NCBI RefSeq assembly: GCF_017409525.1
Contig: NZ_JAFQSO010000018.1
Location: 1-35,745, forward strand
Direction: 5' to 3'
Source of the DNA: Methanobrevibacter sp.
GTDB lineage: Archaea; Methanobacteriota; Methanobacteria; Methanobacteriales; Methanobacteriaceae
Length of the DNA stretch: 35,745 nucleotides
Shown: positions 17,744 to 26,662 of the stretch, one piece after another
Layout of the letters: every line of letters begins with the position of its first letter
Position numbering within the stretch: the stretch's first letter is position 1
Notes under the pieces: model-generated
Databases searched by the model: none
Seen by the model: the letters and a program-made list of their open reading frames with translations, nothing else
What the model was told of the DNA's origin: nothing
Position numbers and translations under genes: made by a program

Positions 17744-17751
17744 TATATAAA
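17743..17751 (-). promoter_or_regulatory. TATA box of the regulator-acs-vor run
   Basis: TTTATATAA read on the minus strand, about 80 nt before the TTG start at 17664. A start site about 25 nt downstream falls near 17722, leaving a leader of about 55-60 nt. A second AT-rich candidate lies at about 17700-17718. Confidence 0.45.
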
Positions 17752-17837
17752 CCTTATTAAAAATCGTGATAATTCGTTATAAATTTCATAAAAAATTATT
17801 TTTTAAATTGTCATTTTTCGTACATCTATAAGAAAGC

Positions 17838-17845
17838 TTTAAATA
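17838..17845 (+). promoter_or_regulatory. TATA box of the 123-aa CxxCxxC protein gene
   Basis: TTTAAATA at 17838-17845, 54 nt before ATG 17892 and about 38 nt before the SD GAGGAG at 17877-17882. The spacing predicts a short leader of about 25 nt that keeps the SD. Confidence 0.5.
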
Positions 17846-17891
17846 TTCCAAACTATAATTTTAATTATAAATATTTGAGGAGATTATAAAA

Positions 17892-18263
17892 ATGCCATCT
17901 AATGAAATTGGTACTAACGTAGTTTTTAAAAAACAATTGGGTTTGAATTATGAAATTGACCAGAAATACGTTGGTTTAAAAATGAAGGAGAACAATATTT
18001 TATCTTTTAATTTCAGAGTGCCTGGTGCTTTAATAAACGAGATTGAAGCTTATTTTAAAAGATTCAAATTAGGCGAACCAATCATGGTTGACATTGGTGG
18101 AACTGGTGATATTCGTTGTGATTTTAAAGGTATATCTCCTGTTTTGAAAAATAAAAATGAATTGGATCAGTATTTCATATCTGCAACTTTACAAGAGGAC
18201 AAACAATACGATCCTTTGGAAGAAGAAAAATGTGAAACCTGCAGTGGATGCGGATTCCACTAA
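17892..18263 (+). CDS. Unknown 123-aa protein with C-terminal CxxCxxC tail
   Basis: I do not recognise this protein. It has a strong SD (GAGGAG, 9 nt before ATG) and a TATA box, so it is surely a gene. The body (about 1-105) alternates strands and one helix (VPGALINEIEAYFKRFKLGE, about 43-62), with a DIGGTGDIRCDFKG segment at 67-80 containing Cys76. The last ten residues hold Cys114, Cys117 and Cys120 and end in His123, which looks like a flexible metal or Fe-S-binding tail. No signal or membrane segment. It stands alone between the divergent regulator and a convergent membrane protease (13-nt gap). A metal-handling or Fe-S-related role is possible; nothing firmer can be said. Confidence 0.85.
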   Translation: MPSNEIGTNVVFKKQLGLNYEIDQKYVGLKMKENNILSFNFRVPGALINEIEAYFKRFKLGEPIMVDIGGTGDIRCDFKGISPVLKNKNELDQYFISATLQEDKQYDPLEEEKCETCSGCGFH

Positions 18264-18276
18264 CTTTTTTTAATTT

Positions 18277-19086
18277 TTATTGTGTCTTGTTTTTAATTTT
18301 GCCTGTTTCATCAACAATGTATTTGATTAATAAGACTGTTGCGATTATTGTTATTGCCGTAGCGGGAATTATCCATGGAATTTGCCCTATAATTACATCA
18401 ATACTTGTCAGTTCAAGAAGTGTGGCAACTACATTGTTTATAAAATGAACACTCATCGGGATGAGGATATTGTCCGTTTTCAGGTATAGTATGCACATAC
18501 ATATTCCAAATAAAAATGCACTTGTAATTCCACCGAAATCATGGCCAATTCCAAATAAAAATGATGAAAGCAGCATTGCAGGAATGATGCCTATTCTAAT
18601 TTTCAATCTATTGAACAACACTCCTCTAAATACTAATTCTTCCATTACCGGCGCATATATGATTGATGCAATTGCGCTTAAAATGAATGCTCCTGCGGAA
18701 ATGTCAACAGAATCAATGTCAAATCCACTAATCCAAGTCGGATCATAAAATCCATAAAGCAAATCAAGTCCAGACACTAAACATGTAAATAAAAATGCGA
18801 ATATTATATTTATAGCGAATACGTATAGGACTTCACGCATAGTATTTGGCATTAACAACTTTTCGAAATTTTTGCTGAGACCTGTTGTGTTTCTCAGTTC
18901 AAACACGAAAAACAAGAAAACGAATGACAATAGTATAATGAAATACACATCGTCATTTTCGAATAGGAATGGGAAAATCATAGACAATATGGTTGTAATT
19001 GCAAAGCAAGCTATTATCGCTATTGCAAGTTCACGTAATCTTATTGTTCTCAGGCGGACATTAAAGTCCCGTATTCTTTTATCCAT
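18277..19086 (-). CDS. CPBP-family intramembrane metalloprotease (CAAX-protease-like)
   Basis: A 269-aa polytopic membrane protein of the CPBP/ABI family. The four family motifs are present: EExxxR at 149-154 (EELVFR), FxxxH at 178-182, and HxxxN at 214-218, all lying in or near membrane helices. About seven to eight hydrophobic segments are visible (for example about 20-40, 47-65, 86-108, 132-148, 165-182, 187-202, 224-260). Related proteins cleave prenylated or peptide substrates in the membrane; the substrate here is unknown. Start ATG 19086 follows a GGGAGAG SD. Monocistronic, divergent from the eha operon with 262 nt between. Confidence 0.85.
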   Translation of the reverse strand: MDKRIRDFNVRLRTIRLRELAIAIIACFAITTILSMIFPFLFENDDVYFIILLSFVFLFFVFELRNTTGLSKNFEKLLMPNTMREVLYVFAINIIFAFLFTCLVSGLDLLYGFYDPTWISGFDIDSVDISAGAFILSAIASIIYAPVMEELVFRGVLFNRLKIRIGIIPAMLLSSFLFGIGHDFGGITSAFLFGICMCILYLKTDNILIPMSVHFINNVVATLLELTSIDVIIGQIPWIIPATAITIIATVLLIKYIVDETGKIKNKTQ

Positions 19087-19297
19087 TTTATCTCTCCCAC
19101 CATATTTTATTTTGGTAATACTAATTGCGATAAGTTATTGTGAATAAAGATAGCACTGTCCTTAAATAACTTTTTTACAATATGTAATCTTATAAATCAA
19201 AATTTCCTTGTTATTATAATATTTTTATTCTTTATAAACCAACAATAATTAATTTAAATTATGTTTAGCTATTAATATTTATTATTAAGTAACAACA

Positions 19298-19305
19298 TTT
19301 ATATA
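19298..19305 (+). promoter_or_regulatory. TATA box of the eha operon
   Basis: TTTATATA at 19298-19305, 51 nt upstream of the ehaA ATG, with an AT-only flank and the SD AGAGGAG at 19333-19339. A start site near 19328 would give a leader of about 20 nt. The 262-nt space upstream shows no other gene. Confidence 0.55.
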
Positions 19306-19348
19306 TTTTTATATAATATAATTATTATTTAAAGAGGAGTCTAATAAT

Positions 19349-19735
19349 ATGTTTGATTTGGTGTATAATACCATATTTTTTGCTTCTTATGGTAATTTCT
19401 ATGGGCTTAGTAATATAACACTCAGTTTATTTGATGTTCTATTAGCTTATATTGTGACTATTATTGTTTCTATTTTAGTTGCATTACTTTTAAGGATGCC
19501 ATTATTACCTAGCAAACCATATCGGTATTCTTTTGATGTGAGTGCAATGTATCCGACTCCGATAATAGCTGTTGGTGTTTTTTCAATATTTCTTGTTTTA
19601 AATTACACTTTTATGTATAATGGAATTGTATTGGCTATTGTTATTGGTATTTTATCTGCATTGTTTGTGAAATATTTATTTGATTTTGTGTTTCCAAAGC
19701 CTCTAGATGAAGGTAAGGGGGAGGATATTAAATGA
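19349..19735 (+). CDS. ehaA: Energy-converting hydrogenase A subunit A
   Basis: First gene of the Eha operon; a membrane subunit of the ion-driven [NiFe] hydrogenase complex that reduces ferredoxin with H2. The 128-aa product has three clear membrane helices (about 28-49, 68-87, 91-112) and a charged C-terminal tail ([12 protein letters not shown]). Identification is by place: position, size and the unbroken order with EhaB to EhaT match the operon of Methanothermobacter. Start ATG 19349 with SD AGAGGAG. The stop overlaps ehaB by 4 nt (ATGA), which indicates translational coupling. Confidence 0.85.
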   Translation: MFDLVYNTIFFASYGNFYGLSNITLSLFDVLLAYIVTIIVSILVALLLRMPLLPSKPYRYSFDVSAMYPTPIIAVGVFSIFLVLNYTFMYNGIVLAIVIGILSALFVKYLFDFVFPKPLDEGKGEDIK

Positions 19736-20223
19736 ATGAAGTAATTGGTATCATAATTGCTGCAATTCTTTGTTGGTTGAATTTTGTTATTGTTGATACA
19801 TATTTCGGACTTCCCGAGCAACCTGGTGTTAGAGGAGCTAGGATTATTGGTGAAAATGTCGAAAAGAGAGGGGGAGATATTGCTGGCGGATTTTTCCAAG
19901 GAAACATTGTTTGTTCTCCGGACGCATCTGCTGGTACATTAATAGCTTCTATTGGATATTTGCTTTTAGGGATTCCTGGTGGAATTATAGCAGCATTTTT
20001 AGTATTTATGGGAAATAGATTGTGTGCTGATCCAGGTTATGCGGGAACTGTTGGAAGCCTAACTGCCACTATAATTATTTTTATTTGTTCATTTGTTGGA
20101 TTTACTCCTGAAATGTTTATTGTAGGGATGGTTATAGCAATATTGACTGTACAGGGCATCGACCATAAAAGAGCTTCAATTGTTTTAGGCAAAATTGCAG
20201 AAAAATTCAATAGGCATGCTTGA
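19732..20223 (+). CDS. ehaB: Energy-converting hydrogenase A subunit B
   Basis: Membrane subunit of Eha, 163 aa. One N-terminal helix (about 4-22) is followed by a hydrophilic loop ([25 protein letters not shown]-type text, about 24-50) and then three or four helices from about residue 65 ([49 protein letters not shown]). Glycine-rich helices and the basic C-terminus fit a structural membrane subunit. The call rests on operon position; the start codon overlaps the ehaA stop. Confidence 0.85.
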   Translation: MNEVIGIIIAAILCWLNFVIVDTYFGLPEQPGVRGARIIGENVEKRGGDIAGGFFQGNIVCSPDASAGTLIASIGYLLLGIPGGIIAAFLVFMGNRLCADPGYAGTVGSLTATIIIFICSFVGFTPEMFIVGMVIAILTVQGIDHKRASIVLGKIAEKFNRHA

Positions 20224-20233
20224 GAGTGATAAT

Positions 20234-20482
20234 ATGTATGTTGAAATAATCGGAGTTATAGTCATCTTTGTTGCATTAAGAGCTTTAATAACTCGAAATA
20301 AGGCTGAAAGATTATTGTATTTAAATGTTATTGGATTTGGAGTTTCAGCCATTATAGCTTTAGTAATTAATACTCCATTTGCTCTTGTTGTTGCAGCAGC
20401 ATTCTTTATCTGTTCTACAATTAGTGCAAATGCAATTGCATACACATTAGACCGACTAGATGATGAGATACTATTGGAGTGA
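20234..20482 (+). CDS. ehaC: Energy-converting hydrogenase A subunit C
   Basis: Small membrane subunit, 82 aa, with three helices (about 2-16, 28-45, 47-69) and an acidic end (DRLDDEILLE). I chose ATG 20234, preceded by GTGAT and lying 10 nt after the ehaB stop; earlier in-frame ATGs at 20195 and 20216 sit inside ehaB. Size and topology resemble the small Mrp/Mbh-type antiporter-module subunits, in keeping with ion translocation by the complex. Named by operon order. Confidence 0.83.
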   Translation: MYVEIIGVIVIFVALRALITRNKAERLLYLNVIGFGVSAIIALVINTPFALVVAAAFFICSTISANAIAYTLDRLDDEILLE

Positions 20483-20492
20483 GGTATTATAA

Positions 20493-20759
20493 ATGGAATT
20501 TGTATCTATAGTTGCAATAGCTTTAATGGTAATTGGTGCATTTGGTATTATATTTCTCAAAAAACCTTTAGATAAGGTTATAATGTTTTCAATACTTGAT
20601 GCTGGATTCGTTTTAGTCGTTGTTTTATTTAAATATTTGGATGTGGCCATGTTTACAGCTTTAGCAGGCCCACTATCCACATTAGTATTCATTCTATCAA
20701 TTGTGAAAGTTAATGAAATTAGAAAAAAGAAGCTAGAAAGTGGTGAAATCAATGGTTAG
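20493..20759 (+). CDS. ehaD: Energy-converting hydrogenase A subunit D
   Basis: An 88-aa membrane protein with three helices (about 3-20, 27-45, 50-68) and a basic cytoplasmic tail ([13 protein letters not shown]). The [22 protein letters not shown] segment is like that of MrpB/MbhD-type subunits with an acidic residue inside the second helix (Asp36), a possible ion site. SD GAGG lies before ATG 20493. Its end overlaps ehaE by 8 nt. Confidence 0.83.
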   Translation: MEFVSIVAIALMVIGAFGIIFLKKPLDKVIMFSILDAGFVLVVVLFKYLDVAMFTALAGPLSTLVFILSIVKVNEIRKKKLESGEING

Positions 20760-21012
20760 CGTCACGTTATTCTTTTACTTTGGAATATTTCTAGCTATTG
20801 TTGGAAGTATAGCTACTGCATGGGGTCCTGGAGTAAATGACCCTATTGTCAGAACATTTAATACTGAAGTAGCATCAATTGGGGTCTGTTTGGTATTGTT
20901 ATGTTATAATCATGTTTTGGCTTTATTGACTTTACTTGCAACCACTGTAATCATTACTTTAATCTTATTTAGAGCAATTATTCGTTTAGAAGAAATGGGG
21001 GCAGATGTATGA
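20752..21012 (+). CDS. ehaE: Energy-converting hydrogenase A subunit E
   Basis: An 86-aa membrane subunit with three helices (about 4-23, 39-56, 57-74) and an EEMGADV tail. ATG 20752 is chosen because GGTGA sits five bases before it, inside the ehaD end; the GTG at 20740 belongs to that SD region. Overlaps ehaF by ATGA. The function is inferred from position in the complex. Confidence 0.83.
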   Translation: MVSVTLFFYFGIFLAIVGSIATAWGPGVNDPIVRTFNTEVASIGVCLVLLCYNHVLALLTLLATTVIITLILFRAIIRLEEMGADV

Positions 21013-21602
21013 GGATTGGTGTTTTATGGAATAAATTGGCCAACCCTAAAAATGTGCCTCGTCTGTTTGCGTTTTGTTTAGGTGTAATATTAATTATAGG
21101 TTTTATAGTGCCTATGTCCTTGAATCCAGATCAATTATATGTTAGGCCAGCACCTCAAGAGCAAATTGATGAAGGTTTATCCATAGCTCCTTATGATAGG
21201 GGTGGAGAAGTTTTATCCGAACCCGGAAATATTAATCCTCAATATCCTGATAATGCTGAGAGTTTAGGCATGATTACGGGATATATGTCTCCAATCGCGC
21301 AATGGGTGTCTTCTATTTCACCTTACTTTGGCACATCAATTTACTCATCTCCCGGCGGACTTATAGATGAGATTTTATATTATACTAGAGGTTTCGATAC
21401 AATTCTCGAATCCAGCATATTGATGATGGCATTCATTATCGCTTCATGGTTGTCCATCAATTATACAATGAATCGTAAAAATGATGAAAATGAGATAAAA
21501 GACGATGTTAAAAAAGCTATTTCTGATTCAACAAAAGTAGCTAGGGAAGTTAAAGCAAATGATGCTAAAGCAAGGTCAAAACAATTGAGGAGGGATAACT
21601 GA
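21009..21602 (+). CDS. ehaF: Energy-converting hydrogenase A subunit F
   Basis: A 197-aa subunit with a helix at about 20-38, a long polar extracytoplasmic-type loop (about 39-130, rich in Pro and Gly, with [11 protein letters not shown] and [13 protein letters not shown]), a second helix at about 136-153, and a charged coiled tail ([21 protein letters not shown]) to the end. The large loop between two helices is characteristic of this subunit. Start overlaps ehaE (ATGA) and the stop overlaps the ehaG start (TGATG). Confidence 0.85.
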   Translation: MRIGVLWNKLANPKNVPRLFAFCLGVILIIGFIVPMSLNPDQLYVRPAPQEQIDEGLSIAPYDRGGEVLSEPGNINPQYPDNAESLGMITGYMSPIAQWVSSISPYFGTSIYSSPGGLIDEILYYTRGFDTILESSILMMAFIIASWLSINYTMNRKNDENEIKDDVKKAISDSTKVAREVKANDAKARSKQLRRDN

Positions 21603-22297
21603 TGGTTGTGATACCTCCTGGTGTTCCTGAGGCATTTATTTCAATGTATTTGCCTGCAATTTATGCAGGTTTAATTGTCGGATTTATTGCAACTATGGCA
21701 ATAGCAATGAAGAGAGAAGAAATCCATATTCTCATCTTAACTGATTTGGTTGGACTTGCCATGATATTTGTTGTATCTGCCGTCGGAACAGATTTGGCTG
21801 AAGCATTGATTTTGCCTGGTTTGGTTGTTGAGCTTGCAGAAACGTTAGCCATTTCTGAAATTTTGATTACAAGAGAAATGCGCATTATTGAACAGGATCC
21901 AAGAAGAAATCTTTCGGAATCTTCTTCATTATTCCCTCAACCATTTGCATTGGATATGGAAATCTTAACTACTGCTCCAAATTTCATTGCATTGGTGCTA
22001 ATAGGATATGGTATATTCTTAACCGGATTCACTGGTGGTGCAATAGCCGGTGGGGGAATCGTATTATATGCCTTATCTAAAAAGGCGAGAGGGCTTCCGG
22101 TATTTATGTTGGATGGCATTGCTGGAGTTTCCGGAATAGCATGGTGTTTATGGATTATAGGTTTCTTGCTGTTCTTTGTAACACCTCAATATTGGTTATT
22201 AAGTTTATTCTTGGCTGCATGTGGATTATTATTAAAAGTAGCTTCAAAAGTAGGTTTGATTGGACTACTTATGAGAGAGGACATTGATAAGGAGTAG
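21602..22297 (+). CDS. ehaG: Energy-converting hydrogenase A subunit G
   Basis: A 231-aa polytopic membrane subunit with about seven helices. An unusual cluster of acidic residues is placed in helix-rich parts (VGTDLAEALILPGLVVELAETLAISEIL at about 60-90 as a region), which may contribute to the ion path. A hydrophilic loop (about 90-115) separates the N-terminal from the C-terminal helices, followed by a glycine-rich GFTGGAIAGGGIVLYAL helix. Named by order and size. Confidence 0.85.
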   Translation: MVVIPPGVPEAFISMYLPAIYAGLIVGFIATMAIAMKREEIHILILTDLVGLAMIFVVSAVGTDLAEALILPGLVVELAETLAISEILITREMRIIEQDPRRNLSESSSLFPQPFALDMEILTTAPNFIALVLIGYGIFLTGFTGGAIAGGGIVLYALSKKARGLPVFMLDGIAGVSGIAWCLWIIGFLLFFVTPQYWLLSLFLAACGLLLKVASKVGLIGLLMREDIDKE

Positions 22298-22300
22298 GTG

Positions 22301-22978
22301 ATGAGTATGGATTTTGTTACACTTGGAGGAAATTTATTTGGAACAATTCCACTTGGAGACATTGTTTTATACATTACACCATTTAACTTGTTCCTTTTTG
22401 CAGTGTTACTTGGATTTACTTTGTTGATTGGATTAAGTAAACCTGAAACACAGATTGAGGCTACATTACATAAATTAGGAAATACTGAAGTTACTGTTGG
22501 TCAAAAAGAGTTAAAACAACGAAGATTTTTATCAGTAATCTGCGGTATCGCATCTGCAGGGGCCATGATTACTGGGGACTTATTTAACTTTACCTTGTTT
22601 ATGGCTTTAGTAGGTATTTTAAATATTGGAATTGTATCTGCTGTTAGGCAAACTACTGTGCTGGACTCCGCATTCAATTATGGTTTGATTGCTATGATGT
22701 GCAGTTTGCCCCTATTTGGTGGAGCAGCCATAATTCTTGCATCTACTGGAACCTTAAGCTTAGCTGTTTTATCTCAAATGTCTGCAAGTCCGATGGTAGT
22801 CTTTGGTGCTGTATTGATGTTGATTGGAATTTTAGGTGAAAGTGGAGTGGCACCATTTTTCGCAAGCAAGGCCGAAATGTTTAGGACTGCCGGATCTCCA
22901 TATATTGTAATTATTCATTTAAGTTCCCTGTTTATTATTGTAAGAGCTGTTGAAATTTTATTATTGGTATTGTGGTAA
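22301..22978 (+). CDS. ehaH: Energy-converting hydrogenase A subunit H (NuoL/M/N-like, short)
   Basis: A 225-aa membrane subunit resembling a shortened proton-pumping NuoL/M/N-type antiporter subunit. [18 protein letters not shown] (about 84-101) recalls the (R/G)DLLNLFVFxEL helix of that family, and [22 protein letters not shown] at about 180-200 recalls the Lys-bearing KSAxxPFHxWLxxA segment. About six helices are visible. The start could be GTG 22298, ATG 22301 or ATG 22307; GGAG at 22290-22293 favours 22301. It begins a few bases after the ehaG stop. Confidence 0.83.
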   Translation: MSMDFVTLGGNLFGTIPLGDIVLYITPFNLFLFAVLLGFTLLIGLSKPETQIEATLHKLGNTEVTVGQKELKQRRFLSVICGIASAGAMITGDLFNFTLFMALVGILNIGIVSAVRQTTVLDSAFNYGLIAMMCSLPLFGGAAIILASTGTLSLAVLSQMSASPMVVFGAVLMLIGILGESGVAPFFASKAEMFRTAGSPYIVIIHLSSLFIIVRAVEILLLVLW

Positions 22979-22987
22979 GTGGTGAGT

Positions 22988-23203
22988 ATGGATAGTCAAA
23001 AGAGTTTATGTATTATATTATTGGTGTTATCAACAATAGCTATTCTTGCTTGTTTAGTTATAAACCTTGAAGCATGGATTGTTTATGCTGTGGCTATATT
23101 TTGTATTCCTTTATGGGTATTGTCTTTAGGTTTATTGACAATGGCTAAACCGGCCCCTGAAGATGAAGAAGAGAGGGTGAAAGAACCATTTACTGGGTAT
23201 TAG
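22988..23203 (+). CDS. ehaI: Energy-converting hydrogenase A subunit I
   Basis: A 71-aa membrane subunit with two helices (about 6-24 and 29-49) and an acidic tail (PEDEEERVKEPFTGY). The start is ambiguous: ATG 22988 has GGTGA just before it at 22981-22985 but with tight spacing, and GTG 22979 immediately after the ehaH stop is the alternative, which would give 74 aa. Named by order. Confidence 0.8.
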   Translation: MDSQKSLCIILLVLSTIAILACLVINLEAWIVYAVAIFCIPLWVLSLGLLTMAKPAPEDEEERVKEPFTGY

Positions 23204-23212
23204 AGTGGTATT

Positions 23213-24085
23213 ATGAATTTGATGGCAAATATTTTAATTAATGTTATTATTGCATTTCTAGCTGGAAGTTTGCTACTAGGTTTGCATAGAAAAATCATGG
23301 CTCGTGTTCAGAAACGTCCAGGGCCACCTATAGTTCAGAATTTGATTCACTCTTTGAAATTTTTCTTTAAAGAAACTGCAATTCCAAAAACTGTTTCAAA
23401 GGTATTTTACATTGGCATTACATTTATATTGGCTTTGATTTGGGTTGTTGGTGTTATTGCCGGGCCTGTGGCTAAAGATTCATTATTAATATTATTTGGT
23501 GTTTATGCGGTTTATAAAATTGTTGAGCATAACTCAGGATCAAGTTCTGGTTCTCCTTATGGTAAATTAAGCTGTGTAAGGGCTGTTTTATCAGCGGCAA
23601 CTGAACTTCCGTTATTTGCGGCAATCGTATTTGTTTATTTGATTACTGGAACAATGAACATAGGAGAAATTATTGCTTATCAGTCCGCTCATGGTCCTTT
23701 AATATTCACAATTCCGCTTGCGGCCGTAATGTTCTTTATGTTGATTATTACTAAATCCCCTTACTCCCCATTTGCAATTACAAAAGATAAGGCTTTGATT
23801 TCCGGATTTGAAACTGAGCACTTTGGATTGTTAAGAGGATTTATGCATTTTTCAGAAGCTATTGCATGGTATGTGATGCTTTGGGTATTCTTAACAATAT
23901 TCTTCGGTCCATTGAATGCCGTCGGATATTTAATCGGAATGATTGCAATCACATTCATCACTGCATTTATTAATGCTACAACCCCAATATTCTCTCCGAA
24001 TCATTCAGTAATGACTCAAATTACAATAGGGGCAATTTGCTTCTTTGGAACAATAGCGATGATATTTACAGGAGTGGTAGCATGA
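23213..24085 (+). CDS. ehaJ: Energy-converting hydrogenase A subunit J (NuoH/EchB-like)
   Basis: A 290-aa polytopic membrane protein of the NuoH/HyfC/EchB family, the subunit that links the hydrogenase module to the ion-translocating membrane arm. The family loop is clear at about residues 23-45: [19 protein letters not shown]. Acidic ELP and ETEHFG segments (about 123 and 202-207) match conserved loops of NuoH. About eight helices. Stop overlaps the ehaK start by ATGA. Confidence 0.9.
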   Translation: MNLMANILINVIIAFLAGSLLLGLHRKIMARVQKRPGPPIVQNLIHSLKFFFKETAIPKTVSKVFYIGITFILALIWVVGVIAGPVAKDSLLILFGVYAVYKIVEHNSGSSSGSPYGKLSCVRAVLSAATELPLFAAIVFVYLITGTMNIGEIIAYQSAHGPLIFTIPLAAVMFFMLIITKSPYSPFAITKDKALISGFETEHFGLLRGFMHFSEAIAWYVMLWVFLTIFFGPLNAVGYLIGMIAITFITAFINATTPIFSPNHSVMTQITIGAICFFGTIAMIFTGVVA

Positions 24086-24336
24086 ATAGTGAAGATGTAA
24101 TTGTATATTTGACTGCATTAGTGGCTATTGGAATAATAGTTGTTGGCCTTTTGGCTACAGTTTTCCATTCAACTATCCTCGCTCCAGTTGTTGTTATTGG
24201 GGTTATTTTAGCAATTTTTGCACTACTTGCTAAAGGTAATTTTTCACACAAGATTGAAAGTATTGAGAAGATATGTTTTATTATAACATTAATGGCAATA
24301 ATTTGTTCATTTGTATTGCTTTATAAACCGATGTAG
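24082..24336 (+). CDS. ehaK: Energy-converting hydrogenase A subunit K
   Basis: An 84-aa membrane subunit with three helices (about 8-27, 29-46, 62-81). ATG 24082 overlaps the ehaJ stop (ATGA); an in-frame ATG at 24037 lies well inside ehaJ and adds a polar, non-hydrophobic extension, so it is rejected. Named by order. Confidence 0.82.
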   Translation: MNSEDVIVYLTALVAIGIIVVGLLATVFHSTILAPVVVIGVILAIFALLAKGNFSHKIESIEKICFIITLMAIICSFVLLYKPM

Positions 24337-24344
24337 GAGATATT

Positions 24345-24653
24345 ATGTTAAATTATATGATTTATATACTTGCATTTGCTGCGGGATCAATTCTTGGTCT
24401 TGTATACAGTTACAAACAACATGGCGAACCGTTTGTTGCAGACACCAAGTTCAATATTGTTGCAGCCATTATTGCTATTGTCGGATGGGTTTTAGCATTT
24501 AATTCTGGCAATGTTATTTTATCTGCTATCGGTTTTGCTTTAGGTGCTTTTGTAATGGGGGAAAGACCGGGATACGGTAGGAGAGAAACTGCATTAGGTT
24601 TAATTATTGCGATAATGATTTATTTGATATTAAAATTTTACAGTATGATGTGA
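24345..24653 (+). CDS. ehaL: Energy-converting hydrogenase A subunit L
   Basis: A 102-aa membrane subunit with four short helices (about 3-20, 35-50, 53-70, 83-100). A polar loop with YKQHGEPFVADTKFN joins helices one and two, and GERPGYGRRET joins three and four. SD GGAG lies before ATG 24345. It is the last membrane subunit in the row. Confidence 0.82.
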   Translation: MLNYMIYILAFAAGSILGLVYSYKQHGEPFVADTKFNIVAAIIAIVGWVLAFNSGNVILSAIGFALGAFVMGERPGYGRRETALGLIIAIMIYLILKFYSMM

Positions 24654-24658
24654 TTTGA

Positions 24659-25051
24659 ATGGATAGTGATGCTAAATTAAGATTGATGCAAAAAAGAATT
24701 ATAAAAAGTTATGCTTGGCAAAGAGACATTATAGTTCCACTTTCCAAGGAATTCGATTGTACTGTTGATGAGCTGGAAGATTTATTCTTTGATTTGTTAG
24801 ATATGGATTCTCTTGAAAATCTGCATGGGACATTTGAATCGGCTGAAGATATTTGTCTATATCAAAAATTAAATGCTGATTTGAGATTATGCTGGTTTAG
24901 TGGTACATTAGAGTTAATATCTCAAAAAGAAGCTGAAGATTTAAAAATGAAAGTTTTAAATGAAATTAAAGACGGTAAATCTTATGAAGATGCACTAAAA
25001 GAAGGCAGATTGGATTTATTTGACATATTAAAAGAGAAGACTAAATATTAA
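24659..25051 (+). CDS. ehaM: Energy-converting hydrogenase A subunit M (hydrophilic)
   Basis: A 130-aa soluble, largely helical and acidic protein with no membrane segment or cysteine cluster (only Cys34, Cys66 and Cys78). It sits between the last membrane subunit and the hydrogenase small subunit, where operons of this type carry EhaM. Role within the complex is not known; an assembly or linking role is possible. Followed by the widest gap in the ehaA-ehaS row (40 nt). Confidence 0.85.
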   Translation: MDSDAKLRLMQKRIIKSYAWQRDIIVPLSKEFDCTVDELEDLFFDLLDMDSLENLHGTFESAEDICLYQKLNADLRLCWFSGTLELISQKEAEDLKMKVLNEIKDGKSYEDALKEGRLDLFDILKEKTKY

Positions 25052-25057
25052 TCATGT

Positions 25058-25066
25058 TTATAAAAA
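25058..25066 (+). promoter_or_regulatory. Possible internal promoter before ehaN
   Basis: TTTATAAAA at 25058-25066 lies in the 40-nt gap before ehaN, about 26 nt ahead of its ATG and just ahead of the SD GAGGGAG. AT-rich sequence makes TATA-like text common, so this is weak evidence. Confidence 0.3.
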
Positions 25067-25091
25067 ATTATAAAAATTAAGAGGGAGTACG

Positions 25092-25541
25092 ATGTTAAAT
25101 GCTATTAGGGATGTTGTGAGAAAAAGCTCAATCCATGTTTGCATTGTAAATTGTGGGGGGTGCAATGGATGCGATGTTGAATGCGTTGCATTATTGTCTC
25201 CTAGATACGATTTGGAGCAGTATGGTATTTATGTTCACAATAATCCTCGTGAAGCTGATGTCCTGTTGCTAACCGGTGCCGTTACCGAGCAATGGGTCGA
25301 TAATTTAAAAAGAGTTTATGACAAAGCTCCTGAACCAAAAATAGCAGTGGCGGTAGGAAACTGCCCGCAATCTGGTGATGTATTTGCACAGGAAGGTGGG
25401 CATGTGCATGCTCCGGCATCCGATTTTATTCCGGTTGCAGCGGCCATTCCTGGATGTCCGCCAAGGCCTAGTGAAATATTGGAAGCTATTTTGGCTGTAG
25501 GTCCACAGGCTATTGCTGATAGGGGGAGGGAGATGAAATGA
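25092..25541 (+). CDS. ehaN: [NiFe] hydrogenase small subunit of Eha
   Basis: A 149-aa small subunit (NuoB/EchC type) carrying the proximal [4Fe-4S] cluster. The ligands can be seen: [12 protein letters not shown] with Cys24 and Cys27 in the family positions (Cys21 and Cys31 nearby), GNCPQSGD with Cys91, and IPGCPPRP with Cys122. The length is typical of the short group-4 hydrogenase small subunits. A strong SD GAGGGAG is present. Stop overlaps ehaO (ATGA), so the two catalytic subunits are made together. Confidence 0.95.
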   Translation: MLNAIRDVVRKSSIHVCIVNCGGCNGCDVECVALLSPRYDLEQYGIYVHNNPREADVLLLTGAVTEQWVDNLKRVYDKAPEPKIAVAVGNCPQSGDVFAQEGGHVHAPASDFIPVAAAIPGCPPRPSEILEAILAVGPQAIADRGREMK

Positions 25542-26662
25542 TAGTGCCTATTGGTCCTATTCACCCTGCTTTAAAGGAACCTATTAGACTCAAACTTCAA
25601 ACTGAGGGAGAAAGGGTTGTTAAAGCAGAAATTGAATACGGTTATGTTCACAGAGGCATCGAAAAGATAATTGAAGGACAGACTTGGCAGAAAGGAATTT
25701 ATCTTTCTGAACGTGTCTGCGGTATTTGTTCATATGAGCACACTCAAACATTTGCAGAGACTATTGAAAAAATTTCCGATGTAGATGTGCCAGTAAGGGC
25801 TCAATTTTTAAGGGTAATTGCTAATGAATTGGACAGAATCCAAAGTCATTTTCTTGCAAATTCTACATTTTTCAAATCAATGGATCATGAGACTTTATTT
25901 ATGCATGTTTTAGAGTTAAGGGAATATGCGATGGATTCAATTGAACTATTAACTGGAAATAGAGTCAATATGGGATGGAATGTTGTTGGAGGCGTTAGAA
26001 TGGATGCCGACGAACGTCATTTCAAACCAATTTTGGAAAACCTTGATAAAATTGAGGAAAGTTTCGATAGGGTTAGAGCTTTGTTTGCCGAAGGTCCTGC
26101 ACTTGCTTTAAGATGTAAAGGAATTGGTGTGATGAGTAAAAAAGAAGCTATTAAAGGACGCGCTGTAGGTCCAATCGGAAGAGCTTCTGGTGTTAAAGAA
26201 GATTATAGGTGTGGACATTACACTTATGATGATTACTTTGATTTTAAGGTTATTAGAAGAAATGAAGGAGATAATTATGCAAGGACAATGACCAGATTTG
26301 ATGAAATCCCCGAATCAATCAGCTTAGTTAGACAAGCTATTGAAAATATCCCGAAAGGGGAAGTACGTACTCCTGCAAATTTAAAATCCGGTTATGCCGT
26401 GCGTAGAAATGAGGCTCCTCGAGGTGAAGTAACCTACATGATTGAAACCAACGGTAATTTAATTAAGCATATTTCAATTAGAACTCCAAGTATAGGGAAT
26501 ATGGATTCATGTGCAAAATATATGATTCGAGATGTTCCAACTGTTGCCGATGCGGTATCGACTTATGCATCTTGCGATCCATGCGTTGCATGTGCAGAAA
26601 GAGTGGCTATTACAAATGAATATGGAAAAACTGCCATTAAAGGCTTTGACGAGGTAATCTAA
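25538..26662 (+). CDS. ehaO: [NiFe] hydrogenase large subunit of Eha
   Basis: A 374-aa catalytic subunit. The four Ni-binding cysteines are present: RVCGIC with Cys61 and Cys64 and DPCVAC with Cys349 and Cys352. The remaining context ([20 protein letters not shown]-like [31 protein letters not shown]) is that of EchE/NuoD-type large subunits. The chain runs about 22 residues beyond the last Cys ([18 protein letters not shown]), so whether it is cleaved on maturation is uncertain. All metal ligands are intact, so the enzyme should be active. Confidence 0.95.
   Translation: MIVPIGPIHPALKEPIRLKLQTEGERVVKAEIEYGYVHRGIEKIIEGQTWQKGIYLSERVCGICSYEHTQTFAETIEKISDVDVPVRAQFLRVIANELDRIQSHFLANSTFFKSMDHETLFMHVLELREYAMDSIELLTGNRVNMGWNVVGGVRMDADERHFKPILENLDKIEESFDRVRALFAEGPALALRCKGIGVMSKKEAIKGRAVGPIGRASGVKEDYRCGHYTYDDYFDFKVIRRNEGDNYARTMTRFDEIPESISLVRQAIENIPKGEVRTPANLKSGYAVRRNEAPRGEVTYMIETNGNLIKHISIRTPSIGNMDSCAKYMIRDVPTVADAVSTYASCDPCVACAERVAITNEYGKTAIKGFDEVI

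Noticed and set aside
17892-18263. Rubredoxin or zinc-ribbon assignment for the CxxCxxC protein
   Set aside because: There is only one cysteine cluster at the tail and a single other cysteine at residue 76; neither fold pattern fits.
22298-22300. GTG start for ehaH (also GTG 22979 for ehaI and GTG 27688 for ehaQ)
   Set aside because: Nearby ATG codons have better placed SD motifs; for ehaI the choice remains open.
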